A stretch of DNA of 64,000 nt, from positions 67,371,561 to 67,435,560 of the forward strand of contig NC_088775.1 of the NCBI RefSeq assembly GCF_954871325.1, in the 5' to 3' direction. Shown in pieces: positions 23,909-36,103 of the stretch. The DNA is from Gordionus sp. m RMFG-2023 (lineage: Eukaryota; Nematomorpha; Gordioida; Chordodea; Parachordodidae). A model generated the notes under the pieces. That model was given only the letters and a program-made list of their open reading frames with translations, was not told the DNA's origin and did not search any database. The number at the start of each line of letters is the position of its first letter. Position 1 is the first letter of the stretch. A program made the position numbers and the translations under genes.

Positions 23909-24029
23909 ATGTCTATTAGAGATCTGCAAAGTTAGCCGGCCCGAGCCCGGCCTAAGCCCTTCTATTTAAAATAATAGGGTTCGGGCTGGTGCAACGTTCT
24001 AAATGAATTCCGTTTTAAATAAATTCCAA

Positions 24030-24416
24030 TTTAGTGATATTGACATTTATGAATGTTAAGATTTAATATTATTTTTTAGTGATATTGACATTTATGACTG
24101 ACGCGCATATATAAAATATAATATTTTTAGTGATACTGACATTTATGATTGAAGTGTAAAGATCAAATATTATATTTTCTATTGCTATAGATATTTAAGT
24201 GAATCCCTGTTTTAAATAGATTTTAATTTAGTGATATTGACATTTATGACTGATATGTTAAGATCAAATATAATATTTTAGTGATATTGACATTTATGAC
24301 TGACGTGTAAAGATTAAATATAATATTTTTGATAATACTGACATTTATGACTCATATGTAAAGATTAAATATAATATTTTTATTAATACAGACATTTATG
24401 ATTGACGTGTAAAGAT
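24030..24416. repeat. Subterminal repeats of the integrase-OTU element
   Basis: About seven units of roughly 50 bp with the core TTAGTGATATTGACATTTAT. The same core, inverted, lies near the other end (29140-29215) and in the second element (41.66-42.15 kb). Their position at both ends suggests transposase-binding repeats. Confidence 0.7.
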
Positions 24417-24800
24417 ATAAATAAGATATACGATATAAATAAGACATTCAATATAAATAAGACATGCGTTATAAAGATATGCAATATAAATAAGACATGC
24501 GTTATAAAGATATGCAATATAAACAAGACGTACGATAAACAAGACATGCGATATAAATAAGACATACAATATAAATAAGACATGCGTTATAAAGATGTGC
24601 GATGTAAATAAGACATGCGATATAAAGATATGGGATATAAATAAGATATACGGTATAAATAAGATATACGATATAAATAAGACATGCGTTATAAAGATGT
24701 GCGATGTAAATAAGACATGCATTATAAAGATATGCGATATAAATAAGATATACGGTATAAATAAGATATACGATATAAATAAGATATACGATATAAATAA
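24417..24800. repeat. Minisatellite of AAATAAGACATGCG / GATATAAATAAGATATACG units
   Basis: A dense array that gives spurious long open frames in several phases (repetitive Ile/Tyr/Asp/Lys or Leu/Phe/Ile/Ser). These are not genes. A related array (ATATCGCGTATCTTATTTA units) occurs in reverse at 41.4-41.55 kb in the second element. Confidence 0.8.
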
Positions 24801-24802
24801 GA

Positions 24803-27800
24803 TTAATTAAAATTTATTATGCGGTCAAAATGTTCGCGATAATTTTTTAAATATATATTCAAATTAAATTTTTTAATGTAACTTAATTTTTTAATTGGTG
24901 TGTAATATGCCCATTTATAAATGGTATGGATAATTATATTTGTTTGAAGCATAGTTGCCAATGCAACTATCTCCACCTCTGTTCCATAAGTTGCATTTTG
25001 AGCCATGCATGTTCTCTCCAAATATTTGTCAACGGGTTCTCCCAAAAACCCCTCCATCTGCTCAACAATGTCCTTGCTTCTCATAAAGAGAATGCATTGC
25101 TGTCTCAGAAAATCGTACTGGCATTCGTCATCACAAACTTCTTTGCTTATACATCTACAATAATGATTAACAATAATTTATTTTAAATATGTATACCTGA
25201 AGAGACAATTTCCATCACCAATAATCCGCTCGGTAGAAAAATTATCTCCCATTACACCATTATCATATTTTGGATATCTTTTCTTGATCGCAAAATGAAA
25301 ACGTTCAGAATGATAAATTTTCCATATTCTGTTGGTGGGAAGAAATAGATTTGCATCATTTTTCTTAGAAATTACAATCTCTACTGTCAATTCATTATCT
25401 AAAAAATATGCATAATTAAATAATAACACATATTAATACCTTTCTCAATTAACAGTCCTACTTTGTCAATTACAGCTGAAATATTAGGATTAGAAGGCAT
25501 AACTAATAATTTAAAAAACAAATTATATCGATTTATAAAAATATTACTATTTTCTCGATGGCTACCAAGCTCTACCATCTTCGTTTCATCATTTAATATC
25601 TTTATCCTCTTAAAATCTGCATCATCTAAAAAATACATATAATAATAAATATTTTATATTTTTGGTCTTCACAATTCTTATTCTCTTCCCCAATAATCGT
25701 GTTGAGTAATTTTGAGACTAAATATTTAAAAAAATTAATGTGAGTTTTATAAATAATACTGTTCAAGTGATTTTCTTGAGCATTTAACTCCTCATTATAA
25801 CTCACTACCTCACAGTTTTTATCATCTAAAAAATATGTATATTACTAAGTAATTAAGACAATTATATACCTTTTCTTGCAAAGTAATGTTTTATATTACA
25901 TATATTTGCTATGCTCTTTAAAATGCTACCGCTAGCATTCATGAGCTCAACATTGCCTAAATATTAAAAATAATTTAATAATAATGATAAATTTCACTTT
26001 TAAGAATCCTAACTATTGTATAAGGACCCATCCAAGGTCTGGTCATTTTACCACCTTTCCTATCAGCCCGACGGCTGTTCCAAATAAGCACTTGATCATT
26101 GACTAAATAATGGTTATTTCTACCAGCATTACGACTTCTATAATCCCTCTGCTGTTTAAGCTGAGCAAGATCTATATTGCCAGCACCTATCTCATGAATA
26201 TCATTCATCCTGGAAACTGTATCTTGAAAACAAGATTCCAAATCTGCTTCAGGTACATTGTCAGGATCAATATCCTCTTCCTCGTCAATCTTAAATAGAG
26301 ACATAATATATAGTATATGATTATAAAATGAGATTTATCATACCTCATAAGCTTGTTTTGCTTTTCTACCATACATCAGCTCATATGGCGTATACTTCGA
26401 AGATTCGTGTAGAGAAGTGTTATAGGCAAATATTGTGCCAGGCAAGGCATCTGTCCAAATTAATTGATCATCCTTAATACACTTTAGTAGTGATTTTGGA
26501 TTGTCCTATTCACTCTTTCAACCATGCCATTTGCTTGAGGGTGATAAGCACTTGTCACTCTCTGCATGGTCCCTATGAGTTTATGAAAATTATTGCTTAT
26601 TTCATTTACGAACTCACGTCCTTGATCATTAGTTTGAATCTATATATAATATTAATATTTTATTACCAAATTTATTATACTTTTGCCCTACCATGTGTGC
26701 ATAGTAACGAGTAAAGGAATCGCGATATTGATTTTGCTGTTTTATCTTTTAAAGGCATGGCTACAATATATTTGCTGAAATAATCAACTGCTACAGCAAT
26801 ATTTATATCCATCCTCACTTTCAGGCAAAGCAGTTAAATCAACACCTATTTGTGCCCATACCTTTTGTAAAATAAAAGATTGTTGTTATATTATATACTC
26901 CATTAGGAGGTTAGGTGTCATGTAATAAAGTAAAGCTGCTTACCATTATTTATGATTGCAGCTGAAAAAAAACATAATAATAAAGAATGAGGTAAATTAT
27001 AAATTAGCTAAAAAATGAAATTATGATATATATATCAATTTTTACCTGAGATTGAAGGGGACTATATTAATTTTATTTATTATATTTTCAGATTATAAGT
27101 TTTAATTAGTAGATTATATGCAAATTATACTATTATTTTGGAATGTTATATTAACCTTAAAGAAACTAAAAATGAATATATGATATATTTCTTGTAAAAA
27201 AATTCAATAAAATTTAAATGGTTCAATATATGAAACCAACATAACTAATAAAAACAAGTGCCACATACATATAAGCTATAATAGACAGATCATTAATAAG
27301 GCTACAATGAAAAATATAAAATATATAAACAAAAATTAGAAACAATTATAATGACCAAACTATAAAAATTTTCAAATTAAAAATTTGTTATGTAATCAAC
27401 TTTAATACCTTTGTTGGAATAGGAATTGAATGCTACTCATTGTTAGTTTTGTCAAATCTTGTGTTGCTACGCTGGCAAATATCACAACATTTTACAAAAT
27501 TAACCACATCCAATTTCATATTTGGCCACCAGAAGCTAAAAATATAATACACGATATAATAAATAGATTTATTATGCAGAAATATTTTACCAACTAGTCA
27601 AGTTGCTGTGAGTCTTGGTGATACCAAAATAATCAGCTAAAGATTTTGCCTCATTAGTATCACATCCACCCCACTATAACTTTTTAAAGAAGTTAATCTC
27701 TTCTTTTACAATCTAAAATTGTTTCACTATTATAAAAATAGTGAAACAATTTATTATTGTGTTTTATATTTAAAAATATATTATTGATCATATAATATTA

Positions 27801-28163
27801 TAATTTTTATATATTTTACCTACCAGCCAATTTGCTGTAAGTCTTGGTGATACCAAAATGGGCAGCAAGAGATATTGCTGACACATTAGTATCACATCCA
27901 CTGTGAACCATTTGAATAAGTTGAATTCTTCGGTCAAGGTCCAAAACAACTTCACCATTATGAGAATGGTGATGCATTTTACCCTTACAAAATTTATATC
28001 TCGAGGCCTGAACTCGCAGATTGCGTCTTAAGCCTTTATTGGAAGACATAGATGATGGATATTTTTGGTAAAGGATATAATCCTGTATCTCATCGAATTC
28101 TATTAAAATGAATAGAAATATACTAAACAAAATTTATTTACTTGATTTATCGTCTTTCGTCAT
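24803..28163 (-). pseudogene. Multi-exon integrase-OTU protease gene of the transposon
   Basis: About 11 exons with GT-AG introns. Exon 1 is 28163-28142 (MTKDDKS). Exon 2 (28099-27830) carries the first half of the HHCC zinc finger (IQLIQMVHSGCDTN..ISLAAHFGITKT). Exon 3 (27535-27409) has FWWPNM..CCDICQR. Exons 4-5 (26871-26681, 26639-26344) hold the catalytic core: WAQIGVDLTALPE with the first Asp, TNDQGREF with the second, and AYHPQANGMVERVNRTIQ with the Glu. Exon 6 (26289-25998) ends in the GPY/F-like GPYTIVRIL. Later exons end in an OTU cysteine protease domain: IIGDGNCLFR joined across a 40-bp intron to CISKEVCDDE, then YGTEVEIVALATMLQ and the putative catalytic-His segment YREHFDRI. I see one in-frame stop in exon 3 and single-base frame changes in exons 4 and 5, so this copy is probably dead. 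Integrase would cut and join DNA; the OTU domain would be a deubiquitinase or processing protease. Confidence 0.8.
27595..27725 (-). pseudogene. Extra copy of integrase exon 2 3' end
   Basis: Lies between exons 2 and 3 and repeats the GCDTNEAKSLADYFGITKTH segment of the zinc finger, with a donor-like GTTGGTAAAA after it. Either a tandem exon duplication or an alternative exon. Its 5' part has decayed. Confidence 0.6.
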
Positions 28164-28369
28164 TTGATTGGGGAAACAAAGGATAATTTTGGTATCAAAA
28201 ACAACAGTTGAAATGAATAAAAAAATAATATATATAATAAATGGCCCAAAAACATATCCAAAAATTTAATTTATAGTATTCAATGAAAATAAAGAATATT
28301 TCAGTGTATTTAGGCAATCATTTTGTTTGCAAACTGAAATTTATCTTATAGATAAAATTTGCAATATTT

Positions 28370-29100
28370 TTTAAGTTAGCAAAGATTTAAATAGCTTAAT
28401 TGAAATAAAAAATTAGTAGGTATACTCAAAATAAATAAATATTCTATTAAAATTGCTAAAATTTATTATTAGAAAAATTTACAATCATTTACTTTGCAAA
28501 GTTGAGTATTGGTAGAATAATAGGTTTTTATGCCATTTAATATACTTTATCTAAAATTAATTAAATTAAGATATTAGAAGGATATATTATTTATTACTTT
28601 GCAAAATTTGTAGCCCAGCAATATTTACAATTGATCTGATATAGTAGATATACTCGAAATAAATAAATATTCTATTAAAATTGCTAAAATTTATTATTAG
28701 AAAAATTTACAATCATTTACTTTGCAAAGTTGAATATTGGTAGAATAATAGGTTTTTATGCCATTTATATACTTTATCTAAAATTGATTAAATTAAGATA
28801 TTAGAAGGATATATTATTTACTACTTTGCAAAATTTGTAGCCCAGCAATATTTACAATTGATCTTGATATAGTAGGTATACTCAAAATAAATAAATATTC
28901 TATTAAAATTGCTAAAATTTATTATTAGAAAAATTTACAATCATTTACTTTGCAAAGTTGAGTATTGGTAGAATAATAGGTTTTTATGCTATTTAATATA
29001 CTTTATCTAAAATTAATTAAATTAAGATATTAGAAGGATATATTATTTACTACTTTGCAAAATTTGTAAGCCAGAAATATTAACAATTGATCTTGATAGA
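28370..29100. repeat. Three tandem units of about 238 bp
   Basis: Each unit runs from TAGTAGGTATACTCAAAATAA through a TTTACTTTGCAAAGTTGA.TATTGG segment to AGCCCAGCAATATTTACAA. The units are close to identical, which indicates recent expansion. They lie between the integrase gene 5' end and the right inverted repeat, possibly in the promoter region. Confidence 0.8.
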
Positions 29101-29416
29101 TTCTTCATATATTTGATTTAAACGTACTCCCACTTCAATCAAATATGTCAATATCACTAAAAAAAATAAGGTTAAATCTTAACATGTCAGTCATAAATGC
29201 CAATATCACTAAATTAGAATCTATTTAAATCGGGAGTTCATCTAAAACGTTACAATTATAAAAATTAATTTCTATATTTAAAAAAATTCGGGCCTGGCCG
29301 GGCCGGTAAATTTTTTTAAAATAAATTTCAGGCCGGGCCGGCAGAACTTTTCAAAAAATTTTTGGGTTCGGGCCGGGCTGGAAAAATTAGGGCCAATGCA
29401 GATCACTAATGTCTAT

Positions 29417-29640
29417 CATCAATTTCATTCCTTAAGAAATTATGATTCTCATAATTATGTCTATCATCAATTTCATTCCATCAGAAATTATGATTCTCAT
29501 AATTATGTCTATCACTAATTTCATTCCCTCAGAAATTATGATTCTCATAATTACGTCTATCATCAATTTCATTCCATCAGAAATTATGATTCCCATAATT
29601 ATGTCTATCATCAATTTCATTCCTTTATATTTCTCATAAT
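29417..29640. repeat. 48-bp-type minisatellite, right part
   Basis: Four to five units of ATTATGATTCTCATAATTA..GTCTATCATCAATTTCATTCC. It is continuous with the units at 23.78-23.91 kb before insertion of the integrase-OTU element. Open frames in both strands here are repeat artefacts. Confidence 0.8.
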
Positions 29641-29649
29641 TCTAAAATA

Positions 29650-30752
29650 ATTATGTCTAATGTCAATCTATTGCCCTATGCTTCTAGGTCGTACAGGTTA
29701 CTTTTTGTCCTTCAATCTCTACCTCAACACCATTTCTTTCTAAATTTTTCTTTGCTACTCTCTTCCCCCATTTAATTGGACCATCAAACATAAGTATCCA
29801 CACTAAGCTTCCAATTTTAAATTTATTATTATTTAGACTTTCTTTCTGCTCTATTTTTTCTTTTAAAAAATCTAATTCAGTCCTTGTTTTCCTACCTAAA
29901 AAACAGTAGGTGACTTTCCTTTGGCTGTCTTAGAGTTGTTGTAAGCTAATAATAATAACCACCATTTTCCTTCTCCATATTTTTCTTTCTTTAACCAGCT
30001 TTTAACAATAGCTACCATCATCTCGGCTTGCCCATTACTTCTCGGGTAATGTGGTGGCGACAATAAGTGTTAATATTATCACAAAATTTGTCAAAATCTC
30101 TACTTTTAAACGCTGGGCCTCCATCCGATACCAAAGTTTCCATTAATTTATATTTACCTACAAAATCTTTTATTTTAGTTAAAGCTACCTTTGTCGTTAA
30201 ACCTGAAACCTGTTGGCAATCTATCCATTTCGAACCAGCATTTACAATGATAAAATATTTTCTTTTTTCATATTCTAAAAAATTTACATATATTCTTTCA
30301 CATGGAATGTTCGTCTCTGGCCATTTATTTTCTTTATTTCTTGCTTGAACATTAGCCCACATGTTACAAGTATCACAGCTCTTAGCCACTCTTTCTATAT
30401 CACTATTCATTTTTGGCCACCCTAGCTTTATTCTTCATTCTTTCTATGCCTTAATGTCCAGAATGTATCGCTCATATCTTTTCTTAAAGAATCTGGTATC
30501 ACTAATCGATATTCTCTCATTAGACAATTGTCTTTTATACTTTCGCTCTTAATGTTTTTAAAGGTTTGTCTTCATTTTTCCATTCTACCTCTCCCTTTAA
30601 ACAAGTTTTAATTCTTTTTAATTCTTCATCTTTTTTGATCTAATCTACTATTTCAAAAGTTATAAGTTTTTCGCTTGTATCTATTTTTAAAGTTCTTATA
30701 ACATTATCTTCTTCTTTACTATATTCTAAACTATTTATTATTGACTCTATAT
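29650..30752 (-). mobile_element. Ty3/gypsy fossil 2: integrase zinc finger and core
   Basis: Contains the integrase segment around SCDTCNMWANVQ, the INVNFLEYEK/IIVNAGSKWIDCQQVSG-like core, and TLVSDGGPAFKSRDFDKFC with the second core aspartate. Fossil, broken. Confidence 0.7.
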
Positions 30753-33599
30753 CTTTGTCTCATAGGCGTAGCCAAGGAAAGGCAAGGGGAAATTTCCCCC
30801 TCCTTCAGATTGATCACTTTTTGTGAATATCATTTTAAGCTAATAAAAAATATCCCCCTTAGTCCTCCCCCCACTCCCTGACCCTCAAAAATGTATGCAT
30901 ATATCTTAAACAATAATTTGAAAGAAAGAATGTAAAAGTTGATATTTTTTTTATAAAACTATTCATCAAAATTTATACATTTTTGGAAAAAAGCATTTAT
31001 ATATATAAAGTGAACCAAAAATGTTTTTCAAGAAACTTAATATAAGCCAAAGATAAGTCTTAAGACAAAAGTGAAATGTATTATAATTATTAATAATAGA
31101 TCCATAAAATTACTAAATAATATAATATATCAAATATTTTTATAAAGTGAGTAATTTTAATTTATTTATCTTAATAAAAGTAAAATGTAATTATAAAACT
31201 ATTGATAAAATTAAATAAAAAATTAAATAAAAAAATTAAAGCACAATACAAATAGTTGAATATTATATGTCGAAGATTTACAGTATATCTAATTTTATCA
31301 AATATCATATGACAATCAAGTAATTTTTATCAATATAGCGAATTATAGATTTTACAGAAAACTATATAATATTGATAAGGACATCAGAAAATTTATTTTA
31401 AAGACATTGTGGGATGAATAATATGAATATTAATTTTTAATATCATTTTTTATTTAAATAAATAGATGGCGTTAAATAATTAAATGCTAATTGTTGCTAT
31501 ATATATTATCAAGAGCATTGATTAGTAAATTAAAATATTAACTGTAATATATTCTCTAACTGTCAAATATGTCTGTAAAAGTGGAATTTTACTTAGTTTT
31601 TGTAACTAGTTTTATATAATAGAGGAATATCAACTATATGACTACTTACATTTTATAAATAATTTCTTATACCATTTGGAATAAATTATACCATGCTTTT
31701 ATATTAATGTATATACAAGTAATTCATCATATTTTATATAAACTAATGAAAATATATTCCATATTTGTTCCAGGTTTTGTTTTTTTATTAAAATTAACCT
31801 GCTATCTTGTAAAAGTATTTTATAACTATACTAGTAGATAGCCCGTCAAAAATGACGGGGAATGAGAATTTTTTTCTTACTTTTATGCTAGATGTTACCT
31901 GTTATTTGAAAATAATATCCAATTTTTATTCTTTTTACCTCCTGCCCCCTTCAGGCCGGGTTCAATCCATTGAAACTAAGTGTAAATACTATTGTTTGAG
32001 TAAGAATAAATTTAAAGCTTTTACTTGATAATACCAATATGTTAAATTTACTGATCATTTATACCTAATATTTAATATTTAAAAAAATTCTCAGGTAAGG
32101 TACAAAGCCATAATAATTTTGAAAAATTCATCCAAGCGCAATGAAAGATCATAATAATTTTGGTAGTTGAGAACTGAAATAAAACATTTAAATAATCATA
32201 ATGAATTTAAAAATACAATAAAAATCAGATTTTCATGGGCCCTGGTCTTTTGATCAGGCCGAGCCCAGACCTGCAAAATAACTTGTTTTAGGCCAATGTC
32301 AGACCTATAGTTAATAATAAAAAAATATTCAAACGTCCAAGCTCATAATAATTTTCCCCAAGCCCAGCCCAATATAATTTATAAAAATATTTTCCAAGCC
32401 CAGTCCAACTTATAATAATTTTATAAAAAAATTTTTCAAGCCTGGCCAACCCATAGTAATTTTAAAAAAAAATTTCCAAACCTGGAGATAGGTAAATCTC
32501 TAAAAACAATATCTATTTTTTATTCTAACTTAACCCAGCTCACCCCCATACCAAGGCAAACCCATTTAGACTAAGAGTGAATACTATTTTTTTGAATAAA
32601 AATTTAAATTAGCTTTTACCTGAGGGCCATATAAATTGTGTTAAATATTACACCTATGCCTAATATTAAAAAAATTCCCAAGCCAGATCCACGCACTTAT
32701 AAAATTTTCTTAAACCAGCCAAAGACCATAATAATTTTGGTAGTTGAGAACTGAAATAAAATATATAAAAAGTCACAATGCATTTAAAAATACAATCAGA
32801 ATATGAAAGTTGCATGGGCCTTGGTTTGTGATCAGGCCTTGCCATGTCTTCAAAAATTTTCAGGCCAATTTCTAGCCCATATTTAAAATTAAAAAATTTT
32901 TTGAAAAATGTTTAGCAAGCTATGATAAGTCAAAATTAATTGTGAAGAATATTTACCATGCCAAGGAAAACTCAGAATAATTAATTTTTTCTTTGGATCC
33001 TGAAAAATAGTAAGGGGTTTATAAGAATTAAATCTGTCTAATATTTGTATATAATAATTGGGAAAATTTTTCAAAATTATCATCAAATGAAGGGGAAATA
33101 TCTGATTTACCTATCATTATATGAAATTCATGAATACATATTAAAGTACCATGCTGAAAATATGTTCATCCTAATTTAAATCTTAAACAAACCAGAAAAA
33201 ATAAAAAGATATTTTAAGTTATCAAATAATAGGTTAACTAAAAATCATAGTCAAATTATATATAAGTAAAACAAAAATGTTATACATTTCATCAAAAATG
33301 TTATAATAAGTTAATACATTCTACAATTATGAAGTTATGAAAAAGTATACAACACTATATTATAATAGATTGAATTATTTAATGTTAGTTGAAGTATTAG
33401 TAAGTGGACAATTTTTACAAAATTATTTATTTCTTTATTTTTTTCTTCAAAATATTATACTAATAATCTCTGCAATTTCTCTTGGAATATCTATCAATTT
33501 TCTCTTAAACAATACAATAAATATATTACAATAACACAGATCGTAACATTAAAAGGTGCTGGAAAATAAGGATCTACTATATGTCAAACAATATATATG

Positions 33600-34350
33600 G
33601 TTAAAAGAAAATATTGATGCAAAATGTTATTAATTTGTGAAAATTTTAAGGATTTTTTAAAAACATTTTGGACGCAGCTTAAAATAAAATTTTAGTTAAT
33701 CATTATTCACTACTTAAAATTATAAAAATAAAATTTGGTATCTATTCTATCTCCATTGGAATAATAATAAAAATGATTATTTTAGAAAGGAACTATTAAA
33801 TATACACATGAGTTTCATATAAAACCTACACTTATCATAAAAAATTATTTAAATGCTTTTAAAACCTTCATAAATACTCTTTTAACTTCTCCCTTAACAA
33901 TCAATCTTAATTGTTATGTATACCTAATAAATTAAGATCCTGGATTTTGATCCTTGCCTCTAAATAGCCAATGGATACCACCACAGAGTTTGTGACACAA
34001 TCAGGTTGACCTCATTTGAATTAAATCTATGATAGGAGGTCTTTGTTTAAAATAGTATTTATGAAGGTCTTAAAAGCATTTAAATAATTTTATGATATAG
34101 AATAATATCTCATAAAATTATAAAAATAAAATTTGGTATCTAATCTATCTCCAGTTTTAGAATAATAAAAATGATTATTTTAGAAAGGAACTATTAAATA
34201 TACACATGAGTTTCATATAAAACTATCTAAATAACTTTTCTTTAAATCCAAAAATTTATTGAATAATTAACTAAAATTTTATTTTAAGCTGCATCCAAAA
34301 TGTTTTAAAAAATCCTTAAAATTTTCACAAATTAATAACAACACTTTGGA
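33600..34350. repeat. Foldback repeat inside Helitron 3
   Basis: The segment at 33.62-33.71 kb (ATTTTGGACGCAGCTTAAAA) recurs inverted at 34.25-34.35 kb. A second inverted pair, TTATTTAAATGCTTTTAAAA.CTTCATAAATACT, lies at 33.84-33.89 and 34.05-34.10 kb. A third block (AAATTTGGTATCTA..CTATCTCC) is repeated directly. The result is a nested hairpin-forming structure of about 700 bp, probably a foldback MITE. Confidence 0.6.
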
Positions 34351-34734
34351 CACATTTAAGTTTTAACAAAATTAAAATATTCAAAATGTTTATCAAAGTA
34401 CACTTAACAAAATTGTTTTACCCCTAAATTCCTAGACATACTATGACATTAAAACTCTCCTTTATTCTACCCAGTTTGATTAAATATCTTTGAAGCCAAT
34501 TTTATCTGTAGGTTAACTATATAATCTATAAAAAATTTAACCTTCATTAACGTTTTCTATAACCTTATGAAGATGGTAAAATGTGTTATAAAATTGAATG
34601 AATGTTAAGGTTGCTACATGATTATTATTGGACCTATTACCCTATAATCATTTTTATTGGACAAATTTTTTTTAAAAGAACACTATTGGCTAAATTTGAT
34701 TGACGTTTTTTGAGGATTATTATTTGTTAATGTT

Positions 34735-35640
34735 TTGCCATGGCTCGTAGTTTGCCGTATTGGCGAGGAAGATGGCTTAGCGATGGTGAAGAAGTTCTCT
34801 TTTCTTTGCTCAATGTGGTTTCATTTTTGAGGATGATGTTGTAATTTCCTTGCTCGTAGTTTGCCATAAATAACCTGAAAAAAAACGTGTAAATTGAAAT
34901 TATAAAATAGAATTTAGAAGATGGTTTAGCGATGGTGAAGAAGTTCTCTTTTCTTTGCTCAATGTGGTTTCGTTTTTGAAGATGATGTTGTAATTTCCTT
35001 GCATGAACCTGAAATAAAACGTGTAAATTGAAATTATAAAATAGAATTTACTGTTGTTGGTGAGGAAGATGGTTTAGCAATGGTGAAGAAGTTCTCTTTT
35101 CTTAGCTTAATGTGGTTTCGTTTTTGAAGATGATGTTGTAATTTCCTTGCTCGTAGTTTGCCGTAAATAACCTGAAATAAAACGTGTAAATTGAAATTAT
35201 AAAATAGAATTTACTGTTGTTGGTGAGGAAGATGGTTTAGCGATGGTGGAGAACTTTTCTTTGCTCAATGTGGTTTCGTTTTTGAAGATGATGTTGTAAT
35301 TTCCTTTCTCGTAGTATGCCGTAAATAACCTGAAAAAAACGTGTAAATTGAAATTATAAAATAGAATTTACTGTTGTTGGTGAGGAAGATGGTTTAGCGA
35401 TGGTGAAGAAGTTCTCTTTTCTTTGCTCAATGTGGTTTCGTTTTTGAAGATGATGTTGTAATTTCCTTGCTCGTAGTTTGCCGTAATGAAAAAAAACGTG
35501 TAAATTAAAATTAAAAAATAGAATTTACTGTTGTTGGTGAGGAAGATGGTTTAGCGATAGTGAAGAAGTTCTCTTTTCTTAGCTCAATGTGGTTTCGTTT
35601 TTGAAGATGATGTTGTAATTTCCTTGCTTGGTTGTAGTGG
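34735..35640 (-). repeat. Array of about six 40-codon exons with 45-bp introns
   Basis: Unit about 165 bp. On the minus strand each unit reads acceptor TTTCAG, then a 120-nt open exon (VIYGKLRARKLQHHLQKRNH then IEQRKENFFTIAKPSSSPTT), then donor GTAAAT and a short A+T intron. The exon starts and ends in phase 0, so copies can be added without breaking the frame. Some copies are shortened or lack the first few codons. The basic, helical sequence would fit the N-terminal linker of a Helitron transposase. No homolog recognised. Confidence 0.7.
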
Positions 35641-36103
35641 GCCAAATTGAATTATATAATCAATCATATTTTTAGTCATTCTACATTTAAAAAAATGAAA
35701 GGGATCATTAGGATTCTTTTCCTTATATAATGAAATAATATCTTCTTCATTTTTATATTGAGATAAAGGAGTTAATTAGCTTTGTTTGGCAACTGTATAA
35801 TTTAAAATGTATAGATAATTTAAACTGATTACTTTATTTGTATAAATTGACTCTAATTGGATAACAATATGATTATCTTTACCCTTTAAAGACATTATCA
35901 AATATTATTTAAATTATTGTTGATAAATTTCTAGATATTTCTTCTGGGTTATCAAAAATAAAACTATTGGGTATATTTTCCATTTGCTATATTTTGAAGA
36001 GAAATTTAATTAACATTCTACAGACAAACTATTAAAACTTATAAATTTTAAAATATTACGTTTCATTCACATTTAAAAAAAAATTATAGTTAAAAATTAT
36101 AAA

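Larger units (their letters stand above)
23917..29408 (-). mobile_element. Integrase-OTU DNA transposon (Ginger-like), copy 1
   Basis: 5,492 bp, bounded by TAGAGATCTGCA and, inward from the right, TAGTGATCTGCA. The 8-bp target duplication ATGTCTAT is exact (23909-23916 and 29409-29416). Inverted similarity extends inward for about 200 bp or more: a GGCCGG-rich block, then AACGTTCTAAATGAA/AACGTTTTAGATGAA, then ATTTAGTGATATTG.CATTTA units. The interior holds one minus-strand multi-exon gene coding for a Gypsy-type integrase with an OTU domain (24803-28163), flanked by minisatellites. No LTR, reverse transcriptase or capsid gene is present, so it is a cut-and-paste type element. The integrase relates it to Ginger/KRBA2-like transposases. 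The 8-bp duplication is unlike the 4-bp usually given for Ginger. Confidence 0.8.

Noticed and set aside
24417-24800. Possible CRISPR-like array
   Set aside because: Repeat units vary in length and there are no unique spacers; it is a eukaryotic minisatellite inside a transposon.
24383-24810. Several overlapping open frames of 66-108 codons on both strands
   Set aside because: They translate a minisatellite; the peptides are simple repeats (for example MCDVNKTCDIKIWDINK) and occur in several phases and both strands.
29432-29639. Open frames with MKLMIDIIMRIIIS-type and ILIIMSIINFIPSE-type repeats
   Set aside because: Artefacts of the 48-bp minisatellite; not genes.
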